Origin: Acanthaster planci
Taxonomy: Eukaryota; Echinodermata; Asteroidea; Valvatida; Acanthasteridae
Reading direction: 5' to 3'
DNA length: 64,000 nucleotides
NCBI RefSeq assembly: GCF_001949145.1
Contig: NW_019091398.1
Location: 1,188,082 to 1,252,081, forward strand
The notes below the pieces were generated by a model. That model worked only from the letters and a program-made list of their open reading frames with translations, searched no databases and had not been told where the DNA came from. This document shows, one piece after another, positions 32,501 through 45,700 of this stretch. Both the position numbers and the translations under genes were made by a program. Positions within the stretch are counted from its first letter, which is position 1. Every line of letters begins with the position of its first letter.

Positions 32501-35500
32501 ACCAACTGCCAAGTTTACAACACAGCCCCAAAGGTCTGAGTCTCCATGTGCGAACTTCATGAGCAAAGTTATAAAAGGGTGAAACAAAACAGGATTTTGA
32601 AGGATGAAAGAATAAAGCTACTCACTTGTGAGCAACTTTCTGGAAAATTTTCCTGATCTCTAGAGACTGGTAGGCCAAGTCTCCACTGTCAATGCGTATC
32701 CCGGTGGCTCTATACCCAACGTCATGGAGGGCAAGTGAGACAGCACAGAAGTTGGCTATTCCACTTCTGTAAAATTACAAAGGAAGAATGAAAACTAGCT
32801 GGGTATACTACAGGGTCGGAAAATTCAATCGGTGGAGCAATGGTAATGCATTTGGAATGTCAATGGCTCGAATCCAGTTCTACCCAATCGACTTACTTGA
32901 GCACATCATAGGTGTCTACCAGCATCAGGAAGGAGTCTGGAAATGCCACAGCATACGCAATAAATGAGGCCAGCTCTCCAGCGTTTGTATCTCTCAGGCC
33001 TAGCAACTGGCAGACTCTGTCTAGCCAGACTAGGGAGCTGGCAGCGAGATCGACTGGGTCCCTGGTCGAGTCTTTAGGTAGCAGCATCTGTAGCAGAAGC
33101 CATCAACAATATTCAGAGCAAGAGATCTTCCACATCTACTTGTGGACAGTAAGTTTCAAAGTTTGCAACAGCAAAATGCAAGCAGTCCATGACTGAAGTA
33201 CAGCAAAAGCAAGGTCTGTCAAGCACCACAAATAATCATAGTTTGTCTGACTACAAGAAATAATCAACAGTGGTTGAACTAGTCTATTCATGTATTCGGG
33301 ACAAGCTTTCTAAGCTGGAGAGCCAGGAATCTGAGTTGCCATGTTCGCATCTGACAACAAGAAGATATATTCACACTTACATGTACATTAGCGAGGTGTG
33401 TCGTGGATGAACCATAAGTTGACAAATGGTCACCCAATTCATCTAAAAAACTTCAAAACGTACAGCTGGAAGTCCTGACCATGCAGTTTTTCTTGATATG
33501 CTAGGATAAAGAAAATGCTTACCTTGTTTTCCAGGTCATCAAGGCTACGGTAGGCCATGACCAAGGCATGTGCGTTAGTTCCTCGAAGTGGAATGTTGTA
33601 TAACTTCCCTGCTAAGACATTACTTGTGGCGTCAAACCCTGCCACAAAAGCAAGAAAACATGACAATCACTGTTGTTGAACTTGAAACGATGCACAAAAC
33701 AGTTTATCTTTGAGTGTCATATTTGGCATTTGGCAAAGTACACGTAGGGTGCCCAATCCATCAGCAAAGACCCAAAATATATGAAAAGATTTGAAGCGTG
33801 CTCATCAGGGGTTGGCCTGGAACTGTTGCTCACCAAAGCATAACCACTTTTCTTCATGGGCAGAGAAAGGATAACAAAAAATACGTCCTTGTTTTTGGGT
33901 AGAAGCCGTATTTCAATAGAAAAGCTAAACAACAAAGAAAACACAGGTAGATGGTCATCAATCTGAACTGCACCTTCCGGTCATTTATTTATGAATACCC
34001 TTTCAATACAGTTTTCCACCATCCAACACCGTGCATTTATACCTACATGCATTGTTGGGAGAAAAAAAATAAAAACACATTGTAGCAAAGGAAAAAAGGA
34101 GGCCAGTGAGGAAAAGGGAAACAGGTGCTGATGAGATACTAGTCTTTTTGTTGGACTGATGATTTCAGAGCATTTGAGGACTCAGAATAAGACCTAAAGA
34201 AAAATGGCCAGAGATTCTCCAATGTACATGTAGGGAATCAAAGACCAATCTACATCACCTCCAATGTAGCTGTATTTGCTGGCTGAAAGACCTCCATCAG
34301 GCCCTTGTGCCCGACGCAGGCCAAACTCCAGCAGACGCTTGTTGGGTCCAGTAGCCAGGCGAAATCTTGCTGCATTGGTTGCTACCAAACTGGATAAAGC
34401 AAGACTTGAATTAAGCAAACTACTCACAAAAAGAAGAATATATTGTTTAAAAGCAGCAGTTACATGTACAGTAATATGTTGCTTACACACTGATTGCCAA
34501 ACTGTGCATGAATTATTATATAACTATGTTTATACTGATAATACTGATTAAAATACACTGATTAAAATATCTCAAGCAAAGCAAGAATAAAAAAATAAAA
34601 ATGTCAACAGACAGAAGAATAAGATCCATAATTCCTGGTTTGTGACTGGAAATTAAATTTTTGGGAAAAGTTCTTTTGTCACTATTCTGGCAACGTGGAT
34701 CAACTGAAAAACCAACTACAGTGCATGGGGGGAATTTCCAATCCACACAACGCAAGTTCTTTCTTTGTTCACATTAAAAAAACTTTTTTTAATTTTCAAA
34801 TGATGCATGCCCCATTGAGTGACCTCTAAAAGTGGGAAGTGCACATTAAATTTGCATCTTCAGATGCCCCCTACCCTCCAGAAATCACTGCTCAGAGGCA
34901 TCCGATCTTCTAACGAACCTGGCATAGTTGATAAGGTTCAAGAGTGTGGTCTCCAGCAGTTGTACCAGCGGCAGGGGTCCCTCGATTCTCAGCAGAGGCA
35001 CCCTAGGGAAGACCACTGAGCCCTCATTGAAAGCGTACACCTCAACTGTTGAGCAGTCTAACCTGGACAAGTAGTCAAAGAAGTCCACTTCGGTGGTGGG
35101 CGGCAGCACAGTGCGTAAAAATGCAATGTCTGTGGAGTTGAGAAAAATAAACAAGCTCTATAATATGAAGGGACACGTTGGCTAACTGTTGTAGAAATTT
35201 TGTACTTTCCGAAACTGCTGTCTATGGACAAATCAGCCACATGTTAGTGGTTACATGAAGATCCATCCCTTTTTATTGCTATTTCCAAGTTGGCATTCCT
35301 GTGTTAAATGAATACATGTCGATCTACCTGAAAGCTTATCAAGGATAAAATAGGAGTATTTTGGGTAAGCTATATAATGCCCTGATGAAAGGTTGGACAT
35401 TTCAACCAGAGGAATTGCTACATGTACATGTATAATCTCAAAAATAAACTAAAAGAACTTCCATGGGAATGATCCTTTGATCATTGCCTAGATTACACGA

Positions 35501-36021
35501 AACTGTCACAAAAGATTGACTGGTGAGCTTGCTTTGCCCTTCCCAAACAATTCAGCCATTGCATTATGGGGTATGTTGTGTCTTCTGGATACCTGTGGGC
35601 AACTCTGGACACCCCTTTCTGTTATGAAATGTGCAAGTGAAATCTACAAGTACAAAATCTCAGCAGCTTGGTCCTTCAATTTAAGGAAAACATGGCCACC
35701 AAGTTATTGACTCCTGGCAAAGACCAAGCCCCCCATCATGAATAGCCTACCAGATTCTGTGAACCGGAAATTCTTCAAGAACCTCAGGCACTCCTCGAGG
35801 CCAGCAAAGATGGTAAACTCGCCCCGGAAGGGGTTCTTGCGGAAGAACAGATCAAAGATGGCTCGGCTGTCCATCCGTCCACTCTTCCAGTAGGCATAGG
35901 CCATGGTGACCTGGTACAGGTCGGTCAGCAAGGCCTGGATAATCCCATTGGATTCCTGACCTGACTCCAAGACAGTGGCATTGTTGTTGATGTTGGACGA
36001 GCTGTGCTGGTTCAAGGCCAT
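29557..36021 (-). CDS. NAPRT: Nicotinate phosphoribosyltransferase, 12 exons, 560 residues
   Basis: NAPRT converts nicotinic acid and PRPP, with ATP, to nicotinate mononucleotide, the first step of the Preiss-Handler route to NAD, in the cytosol. Exons: 36021-35751, 35129-34919, 34389-34259, 33638-33523, 33087-32897, 32766-32626, 32483-32399, 31494-31414, 31170-31068, 30212-30127, 30001-29930, 29751-29557. All borders are AG/GT and all phases match, giving 560 residues against 538 in human. Landmarks: [20 protein letters not shown] near the start, [15 protein letters not shown] (161-175), [20 protein letters not shown], active-site-type His228 in TNAHALV, and RIDSGDLAY (331-339). The N-terminus adds an Asn/Ser-rich run before the conserved part. 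No break was found, so the gene looks functional. Confidence 0.96.
31705..32250. repeat. Degenerate GGCCAAGAC-rich repeat pair in NAPRT intron
   Basis: Blocks near 31720-31790 and 32150-32250 share GGCCAAGACYGAGTCA and many AAGGCC/GGCTC words, in the intron between exons 7 and 8. They may be the ends of one decayed element or two copies of a repeat. Confidence 0.4.
32813..32885 (+). repeat. tRNA-like SINE fragment in NAPRT intron
   Basis: About 73 bases with an A-box-like TGGAGCAATGGTAATGC and a B-box-like GGCTCGAATCC, with GGGT at the start able to pair with ACCC at the end. Both boxes carry mismatches, so it is a decayed tRNA-derived repeat rather than a working tRNA. Confidence 0.4.
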
Positions 36022-37412
36022 AGTCTACAGAAAATAAAAATCAATGTCTATCAAAATGTCCAGATGGAGACTACATTTACATTTATAAGCAACTTTCAAA
36101 TTATCAAAAATTGATTTGTGGCATTTGTTAATTGTTTTCATCATCATCATTACTGCATGAAATGACCTATCTACATGTACACAGCAGCGGATAGGAACAT
36201 GCTACATACTGATCAAGGGAATTCTCTCTCTCTCGCTCTTCAATGGACAACTCACCAAGGACAGTGAATTCCACATGCAGGAAACTGTGACTCACTTACA
36301 TGATTTATACATCATGTACATGTTTTGGGTAAATAAGTGATGAAACTGATGATAAGGATGATTTCCTCGACCGTTTTCTTCTTTGAGTAACTCACCATGC
36401 TCACATAATTATGGACATGATACACCTCACACTCACATTAGCCTATGAATGCAGTTCATAATACATGGAAAGAGTTCCATATACAACACTTGATGCCCAT
36501 TGTCTCCAAAAATCTAAGCAGCTAAGTGTTTTCTTAGTAAATGCTTCCAGGACAAGCAAGATCCCAAGGCAAGACTTGGGATATACAAGATCCCTTTTGA
36601 ATGCAGCAAAGTACATACAAGGGGAAACTGCCAAAGATTTCAACACAGGATTAAATGAAACATAATTGAGGCCCATAGCGGACAAGGCGAGTTTGACAAG
36701 TCATCCATGGTTAAGCATTCGCACTCCGAAGACCACATCAACTGGCAGCAGGCTGAATAAATAACAGCACTGGTACCCACGCCGCATAAGACAGGCCATA
36801 GAAATCTTCATGCACAGAACGGTCCTTCAAGACAAAGAACTCACCACCAGTGACATCTTGTGTCCCATCCCTGGCAGTCCGCCCAGTGGGTCATCTATAC
36901 CCAAGGGCATCCCAGCACCCTTCCCAAAGTACAGTATAGCTCACCATGCCTCATGTATTGATCTAATTTCACAAACAATAGGATCAGCATCATTGCCCGA
37001 GGTTCTACTCTTTTGCACATATGATGCACAATGTGTGGCAAACGCGGCCCCACAGTTGTGTAGGAATCTTTGGAATTCCTTTCAGATTTTCAGGGGGGTG
37101 CAGTAGGCACAATAGCCTTAAGGTATATAGCTTACACATCACATTAGGGGGGTTCCCCTTTGCCACAGATTGCGATGGGTATCCTTTTGCAGGTCGACCT
37201 CTTTTGAGGGGGTCCCAAACTTTACAAATGCCTTGTAACACTGCAGAGCCAGGATCCAGAAACCAAGGCTGCACTCCAGTGAGCACCAATAGGCTCCATT
37301 CCAACATGATCATGATGACTCAGCGCAGTTATCCCCCTCCTGCAATCCTTCATACACTTCACCTCCAGTATTCACCTGCTGACGGGCAGCGCATACTGCC
37401 TGAAACGTACAT
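36022..37412. other. NAPRT upstream region
   Basis: Expected to contain the NAPRT promoter and 5' UTR on the minus strand. A TCTCTCTCTCGCTCTTC stretch near 36225 and several short ORFs are visible, none convincing. A stretch at 37060-37150 resembles one at 46815-46870 (TTCAGA..GGGGGG..ACAATAG), suggesting a shared dispersed repeat. Confidence 0.5.
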
Positions 37413-37522
37413 GTAGCTCAATTGAGTGGAGCGTTACTACTCTTCTTTTTAAAAATTTTGTATTGGATCGGTCTTCCGAAAAAGAGGAGTTGGCCTACTA
37501 CCGCTCCACTCAGTGGAGCTAC
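37413..37522. mobile_element. Short palindromic MITE, 110 bp
   Basis: The left end GTAGCTCAATTGAGTGGAGCG and the reverse complement of the right end, GTAGCTCCACTGAGTGGAGCG, differ at two positions, and pairing continues as TTACTAC/GTAGTAG-like sequence. The 110-bp unit can fold into one hairpin. No target duplication was seen. Confidence 0.65.
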
Positions 37523-38741
37523 CCAAAACATAGAGTTACTAGTTCTACTCAGAACCAACACTTACGAATAGAGATAATTATGATGGTGTAACCGTAAACC
37601 TAACTAATTGATTTACGTTTTAGGATATGTTATCACTTTCTGATGGCTGATGTAACATTTTAAGGGAAAAATTAGTGTCATCTGTACTCCGTATAGGGCC
37701 TGTGGAACTCTTTCCCAATCGACCACTCCACTCATTCATGGTGCTCATCTGCTCATCAATGACCAATTCATTCCCAACAAACATGACAAAGGACTGACAT
37801 GACTGAGAGATCATACTGTTGTTGAAGTGCATGATGAATGAATACTCAGAATAGTATTCTTACCATGATTACACCAACTTTAAAAATCACTTGTTTCTGG
37901 CATAGTTTTACCCTAAAACTCCTCCCACCCATAAATTTGGCCGATCAAAAACTTACGCCTATGCAAAATCTGTGTCTGACGAAAATGATGAGTGAAACGC
38001 CTTCCCGAACGTGTATCCGCTCAAGTTTCTGTACAAGTTACAATTACACACAACGAGGCATCCGCCGTGTTTTCCAATTCCATGCAATGTTTACCTTGGA
38101 AAAGTCGGGCAGCTCAGTCAGTTTACCTGAGAATACCCTACAAAGCACATGCAGACGCCTGGGAAGAGGACACGTAGTCCAATTTACTAATTCAAGTGAC
38201 AGTTTCGGGGGAACTTATTAGCATTAAATGTGCCCCCCACAGTATCTTTTGAAAAAGGAGATTGTGTGACCCCCAAAATGGAGAAAGTATGTAAACCTTG
38301 GCGAAAATTAACTCCCTTGGTCTTAGGGCTCTCATCTGAGAGCAGAATGGCTAAAACATTCGGTTGAAAAATGATCCTTTGTGCCACAAGGTGTAGATTG
38401 CCACTTGAAAAATGGCCGCAAGCAGACTTCGGGAAAAATCACTTTGGGGGAGGGGTAATTTTGATTTGTGAGAATAACTAAAAATGTTTTCAGTCAACCC
38501 ACAGAAAATTGCAAACAAATTCACAGATTATGGACCATAAAATTATTTAACATGTGTTTCAGAAACCTTGGTATGTTGGTAAACATTTTATTGGGCTCTG
38601 AACAATGTCGATTTTACACCGTTTTCAAAGGGGCTCGAATTAGTGACACCCATATACATAAATATTTATGTCTGTGACTACACCCAGCACGTCTGGAAAG
38701 CGCCCCCTTTTGAAGAGACCATAGAGATCGTAAGTAGAACT

Positions 38742-38986
38742 GGGACGTCGGGGTGGCGTAGTTAGCTAGGATTTACTGGTTCAGTGGGGTACAAAGGGGC
38801 CCCAGCATCTTGGGGGGGGGGCACCAGCTTTCAGTGGTGTGTCTTTTTGGGCAAGTTTTTGTTAGCCTTGCTCAGTATCCATTCCTCCGTTTTTTTCAGT
38901 GGAGGGGGGCACCTGGGGAACCGGGAATTTTTTTTGGGGGGGGGGGGAACATGCCCCCCAGGCCCCCCGGCTACGCCACTGGTCCC
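38742..38986. mobile_element. MITE with GTGGCGTAG inverted ends, 245 bp
   Basis: The left end GGGACGTCGGGGTGGCGTAG faces GGCTACGCCACTGGTCCC at the right. The shared core GTGGCGTAG/CTACGCCAC is the end signature of a widespread non-autonomous DNA transposon type in animals. The interior holds poly-G runs of 9 and at least 13. No coding content. Confidence 0.6.
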
Positions 38987-39799
38987 ATTAGGCACAAACA
39001 TCTTGGAACCACGCCGACGCCTCCACGTATGCATGAAACGCGTACAAGTGCATGAGATGTGACGAACACTCGAACACTATTTTTGCCTCACGTACCTGCG
39101 TATGCGGCCACCACTCGCCCGTCTCCGGTCTTCAAGCCTTAAAAAGCAGCATTTGGAAGCCAAGGAAACAAAACTGTGGGTTTCTTTTTCCAGCAGAATC
39201 TAGGAGGAGGAAGTGTATGGATTATCTCGTGAAGATTTCTGAAACGTTTTCCTTTATTGTAGAAGTTTTCTGTTGCAGATCCAGCACCCATAAGCTGTGG
39301 CGATAATGTTTAAATTGGACCACAGTTTAATATTGCCAATTTTAAAAAATATTTTAGTGTCACCGTGATCTGTTGGTCTTTCGAGACACAACAAAAACGA
39401 AATTCTGCACAGCCAACAAGGTTTCAATGTGTATGAGAGTGGGCGGCTTGGTTTTTGAGTGGGTGTTTGGGTGGCTGGGTGGAGCTAGCTTAGGCCAATG
39501 TGTGAGTTTTTTTTATTTGTTTTATCATGGTGAAGTCGAGTCTTTGCACAGGGCAGTGAAATATTTGTGGCTGTCGACCTACAGTGAAGTTAAGTTAATA
39601 AATGTTCAACGTCACCAATTTGAATCGGTATATAAAAAATCGAAACGAGTGATTAGGCCTACTTCGTGAGGACAGATTATAAGGTCATTTTTTTTTTCAT
39701 CAGACGCACCCGGATACGCCTCGGTATAGTTTAAATAAGAATAGTTTTTGTTGCGGTCTAAACCACCTTCTTTCATTCTGTACAAAAGCTGTAGGACCT

Positions 39800-40131
39800 A
39801 TATATAGAGTGGATGAAAACCTTTTTAAAACTCGGTACATGTTTTCAGTGACTCCTTTCTTTGCAGGTATGCTTTCTCCTTCATTTTGCTTATTCGTGCA
39901 TGGCGCCATTTCTTTTGAATTTCGCTGACCGTCCCGTTGGACAGAAGGAAACTGTGCATTCAGCATATCGGTAATTTCTTACCAGGCATCATGCTTGGCA
40001 GCTGCTGTTCTTTTCGCAGAAAATTTGGGCCGGAGCACTTCTCGCCCTCTTTCCCATTCAGCTAGAATGGTCAAGTTTTCATTCTCAGAAAAGTTAGGCT
40101 TTCTTGACTGCTTACCGTCTTTGGGGGCCAT
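39800..40131 (-). pseudogene. Myb/SANT-like DNA-binding domain pseudogene
   Basis: From an ATG at 40131 the minus strand reads a 50-codon ORF including RKPNFSENENLTILAEWERG, then KHDAW and TAA (39981-39979). Beyond the stop the same frame continues EITDMLNAQFPSVQ, and the next frame gives GTVSEIQKKWRHAR. Together these resemble the Myb/SANT-like domain of NAIF1 and of Harbinger-transposon accessory proteins (trihelix type with conserved Trp). A nonsense change at an expected Glu and a later frameshift show that it is dead. Family placement is from motif memory. Confidence 0.65.
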
Positions 40132-42366
40132 TGTTATAAATTATTAAACTGAGACGAAGCTGTTCAATTATCAATTATATAATTTTCACAATCAAACGGT
40201 TGCGATCAAATTAATCTAGTTGAATCCGCGCGTCAGTGCAACAGCGATTTCAAAATATTTATTGGGATTTCAATGCGTCTTGCGTCTAAACGCTTCCATG
40301 GGAGAGGATCGCGTACCAAACGCGAATTTTATTTATTTGGGTTGTAATTTGTAGATGCAATGGTGTAATTCGACCACCTGAAGCCATCACTGCGGTGGCA
40401 CAACGCTCGTGGACAAGTGGTACTTGCGCGTTACATGCCTCTTTGACCAACTGGGTATTGTGATTTGCCAAATGTACGCGTGCGTCCAGCTGCGGGATGT
40501 GCGTGTGAGTGGGGTGCCACCGCAGTTATGGCGTCTAATCGGATTAGTCTATAGGCTTAAAAATGATGAGCCAAAAAAAGGGGGGAAAAAGCAGCTTTGT
40601 AACCTGTCTGCATCCGTCCGGAATCTTAATTGATTGATTGGCAATGGACACTAAGCGACCATTGTTGATAAGTGATTTATGCGCACGAGCAACAGAAATA
40701 TTTACTTATGGGACTTACGTGCAGCACTGACATAAGTAGGATGCTTAGTTTTTTCGTGGATCTCAAGTTGAGCGCCCCACTTAAGTTAGCAGGGTGCTTA
40801 GATTTTATTTGCGACTTAAGTTTTTCTTAAGTACGATTTGTGAATATGGTCCCTGACCACTCCAGCTTTCGTATAATCTCTATGGATGAGACTAAGTTCT
40901 TTAACACGGCGCAGCCACCTCAATCACGTCAAAATGGTGATTATCCCAAAATCGCATTCTGAGAAAATTAGAATGCGCCATCCTTTTGAAGCACGTATTT
41001 CAAAGAAAAATATCAAAGGAAAGTCAGATCGATTTGCCACAAATGTATCACGTGGGAGAGTTTTAAAATATTTTCACTCTTTGCGGTCATTTTTACACCA
41101 ATTTTGAAAAATTGAACATACGGTTGTTACTCAGCGCCCATTTTCCAAGACACACGGTCAGCAAAAAAAAATTCTTTTTCCGTTGTGGGGTTTAAATAAT
41201 GCACGCGGACTCGCACACGTACTTGAACTTCAAAATGGCTGTAACAACAAAACCGTATGTTTGATTGAGTTCAAACCTTCACTTTGTAATGATAAGTGAG
41301 AAGTATTTTTACAGTCATACCAGGTTTCAAAGGAATTGAGCGTAATCGGCCCCCTCCCGAGCTGTGAGATGGGCCCTAAACCCGGGTATCGGTTTAACAA
41401 AACCATCCCTGATTAGGTAACTGTTGAGATGTACCGCACCTGCACGTACATGTAAGGTCGCACTACACAAAATACACGCCCGCAGAAAACAGTACAAAAT
41501 TGGACCGAAATAGCGCCGCCTGTTGACTCTTGTGAAGAGGTTGGCCTCCGTTTTTTTTTCACTGGAAATTCAAATTATGGCTGGAAGATCTCTTTTCAGT
41601 CGTTTCAGTTTCATGGGGGTAAACCACAAATTATTCGCCTTTGAACGAAGATACCCCCAAAATAGCAGTAAAACTAAGCGCTCATTTCTGAATGTAGCCA
41701 CCCACCTCTGTCCAAAATAGGCCAGCAATTTTTGGGGCTTTTTGTGAAAGAAGTTCCCCGAACTGGAAACTATCAGACCTAAATTCGGGATTTATAGACA
41801 TATTTCTGTGATGCCTCCTGATTATGGCCTGTCTTATTGTAAAAATCCCGTGGAATGACAAAATATTAATGAGCTCACTCGCAGAAATACAACCATTTGG
41901 TGGAATGCACCCATAAATACTTTTAGAAAGTCAATATTTTCATGGCAGATGTATGACAATATGAGCCGCTTTATCCTGACACACCTTTATGCAGAAACTA
42001 TAGTAGGTCCCTTCTGTCACAGAAATCTTCGAAGGAAAGTGGGAAAGTATTGAATATATTTTTTTCATAGCAGCTGCTGTCTTTCGAACGATAAACTGTA
42101 TGATCTCAGGACTTTGAAAGCAGCGCCTATTTTCCCAAGCCAGTGCATTAGTCCCCATCGTACTTACCGGGAGGAGCCAAAGCTGGCAACTGCAATTTGG
42201 AGATCATTCTTCCTCAAATGAGACAGTTAAGATAACGTCATTCGAGAACGTTGAGCCCACATTGGCCTGCTGCCGTTTACCAGCGGGGTAGCCGTCGGTA
42301 AATAACTGGGCATTTCCAAATCCCCACTGAAGAAGGTTGCTTTACAGGGACGTTAAATCTATTAAC
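40132..42366. other. Intergenic, no recognised feature
   Basis: AT-rich sequence with short chance ORFs. No coding exon, RNA gene or clear transposon end was found. Confidence 0.5.
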
Positions 42367-42720
42367 ATGGATTCTTTGAAAGCTGACCTAAATTTTTTTA
42401 AGCTGTGTATGGATATTCCTCAGGATCTCGAAGAACGTCTCAAGTGTTATAAAGCACGTTTAATACACCGGTGCCCCGTTGAACAAGAATGTCACTATTA
42501 GGCCCTGTCCACCTTGGTTGATTGAGTCAGCAGTGACACTGAGAAGAAAGGCAAACGGCGAACTAATAAGGCTTATGATCAATTGGACTATAAGATTCAA
42601 AAGATGGTTACTTCCTCTGTATGAAAAAAAAGCTTGTTGCGATTTTTACGAAGAATTTATAGAAGGTGACAGCTCCAATCAAGGGGAACTATTTAGAGCA
42701 TCCAAAGACTAATGATAATC
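42367..42720 (+). pseudogene. LINE relic (region between endonuclease and reverse transcriptase)
   Basis: Plus-strand frames give MDSLKADLNFFK (42370 on), then GAPLNKNVTIRPCPPWLIES and KKACCDFYEEFIEGDSSNQG up to a stop at 42712. The APL..RP..PW pattern followed by a Lys/Arg-rich helix is the usual LINE linker before the reverse transcriptase. Frameshifts and stops show a decayed fragment. It resembles the linker block of the UBR5 intron LINE, but the two are clearly different copies. Confidence 0.6.
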
Positions 42721-45700
42721 CCTTCCGACCTCTTACCAATGAACTGTCCCTTTGAAACGACTTTGCAAAATTAAACATGTTACATTTGATACTTTAGCAT
42801 AAGTCATAACAAATGGGGCTTCTCATTCAGTGGCGGAATCACCAGTGTCATATAATAGCACTTTGTTTTACTAATTATTTTCCCCCCAATAAACTGAGAC
42901 ACAACTATAGGTGTAACAATTTGTCGTGAAATCAGCAAAGAAATCCTGTGCAGTAGGTCCGCCAATGCCTACCGTTGGTGAGTGACTGCCCTGATGTCTT
43001 GCTTCCAGTTATTACCAGAATTATCCATTCCTCTTTGGACTTTGGTGTATTTCCTGCGGATTGGAAAGAATCTTTGGTCTGTTCTTTAAAAAAAAAATAC
43101 AATCTCGACCTGACCGTGTGCTTTCCATCATTTGTATGAAATTGACGCATTGTAAAGGTTTTATTATTATTACTGAACCGACCATACTCACGCAATAAAT
43201 TATGGCCTGACGCAATGATGCCTTTATAGCATCATCATGCCGACTTCAAGGTGACATTGCCCGTTCCTAAACCCGTTCCTCAACTTCTACCCATATTTTG
43301 GCCCATATGCCAGCTTCAAAAATGCAATGGCCATGACATTTAAAACATACCGACTTCAAAATCCAATGACCCAACAATTTAAGAGAGTCTTTCCGGACTT
43401 CCACTCAACGTGCTGCTTCGAAGTTTAAGCAACGCTTCCCGCATCCGCCATGAGGACAACAAACACTCTACGCAGTAACCTATAGACCTGCAATAATTGA
43501 TCTAGTCTTCAAACCTACAGGGACAGAACCAAGTCATACTGTAATTCACAGCAAAACAAAATATTTTAAATAAACGTTTGAACATTGTGATTAAAAAAAA
43601 GAAAACTTCTAATCTGCTTTTCGCTCCGCCCAAATCTTACAATAAACATTGCGCGGTACGATCTGAAATATAAACAGCAAAAACTTCTCCGGCAATGTAA
43701 GTAGGTCCCTCAACCGAATTTTTTTTGTAATCAAGTGATTTATACCGTAAAAATGTCTGACTTTCTACGTGGCTCTTCTGTGGGTTTTAAATGAATGCAT
43801 TTTATGTTTGTAGTGTTTGCTAATTGTTAAGTGCTGTAGTACATGAGGGCGCTATTCATGTTGTCCATGAATCGCTCGGTACGTTGCCGCGTAGTAATCA
43901 TGGTGTTTTGGACATGCTATGCGGGCACGAGAGATAGTGCCAGGTTTAATAATGCATTAATTTATAAAATGTTTATGTCTTGGTTATTTGATTTATAGAT
44001 AAATGCACATGGGTAGATATTTAATAGTCCAGATCGATTAAGAGAGGGATTAAGTTGCAATTAGTTAAGCTCCAGTTTGTCCATGAATAAATAATCAGTT
44101 GCCAATCTGAAAATTTGTGAAGAGTTGTTATTTAACCGATTAACATTTTTCCTGAAGATTCTATCTCGTTAACATCCACCTGCATTAAATTCTACCATAG
44201 AGCGAGGAACAGAACCCTTCTTTGCGCTATGAAAAAAGTACACGTTCCTCATTCAGTAGCAAAATGATATAGTATGATAAGGCACTTTAAGCAAAATGAT
44301 ATGGCATGATAAGGTATATAAACGTAACATAATTTTTTGTTTATTTCGTGTTTGTTCCTCCATACGTGCTACCTCAGATTGTGTTACCTTCTGCTACCAG
44401 CTGAAAGGTGGTCTCACCGTACTGCGTTACACCAGTCGTAATGTAATGTAAGGTAAAGAAGACTGGCGTCTCCCGTTTTCGTGAGCATTGTAGGGTCCAT
44501 CTTCTAGCATTCTTGCCAGCGTATCCTTGGGAATTTTTCCATGTTACGAGCAACCAAATGTGAAAAACACAATTTAACGCACGTGTTGAAATATGTGTGT
44601 GTGGCCCATAAGTTGCATAAATATGATATACATGCATATGAGGCTGTGATAAACAAACCAATGTTATGAACAGACAGGCTTCAAACTACCAAACACTGTA
44701 TTTTCTTCTTCAATGTCCTGTTTTATACTGTATTTTTTGAACAAAATGCTTGAACTTATCAGTCCTCTTTATTTTATTGTTTCTATGTGTCTTTACACTT
44801 TGCAAATGTCAGCCTCCATCCAACCGAGGAGCAGCATTGCAAGGATGTCAATCAAGAAATGATTGGGGGGGGGCAACATTTCTCTTTTCAAGTTGTATCA
44901 CTTTTGTCTGCTTCAACAAGAAATACATAACGTTCATTTGATTGTTTATTGCACGGAAATGCCTTCTGTGAAAATAAACTTTGTCTAGTGAGAATCAGAT
45001 GACAAAATCACTCCTAGGTGAAATTTAATGCACAGATGGTAATTATTTCCCTCGGAGCAGCCACGCCCACAATGTAAGACTTTTTCTCCACGCGGAGACT
45101 TTTGTCACCGGGTCAGTTCCCGGTCATGCCTGAATCTGTACGACTGTTTTATGGTAAATAATATATGTACATCCCTCAGGTCCCCTCCCTATCTACATTT
45201 CATTATGCTGCCGAGGAAGTACTGTTATACTAGCCACAACCCAAACAGCCATGACGAGTCAGCACATATCTGTTAAACAATGAGTTCCACTTCCTGATAC
45301 CGACCATATGGGCTCCTTGTGGTGACTGATCTTTCAAGACTCCTTACTCTGCAGTGGTTGGGGTCTAACCAATGGGAGTCTACAGGACTGTGGTGTATGC
45401 CTTGGTGAGGACAACTTGGAATCTTTGCCAAGTTGGCAAAAAAAAAAAAAAGGAGTTATGACCATATTAAGTGATTGGGTGAAACTCTCATCACCGCTCC
45501 GTTGACACCAGGTTAAGTGACCAACCAAATTAGAAGATACATACACAGGTATTTTGGAGAACCTTCTGGTGGCTTTTATATGACTGGTGGGTTTTGGTAT
45601 GAAGTAGGACAAATCCAAAAACCTGTAGATTCATTTGATTTGTTTATTTTCCTATATAAATTAGTTATTTTTTGAGTCAACACATCAAGGTCTCTAAGCA

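Noticed and set aside
37620-37832. 70-codon minus-strand ORF upstream of NAPRT
   Set aside because: No splice partner or recognised family, and not in a position to extend NAPRT, whose start fits the family.
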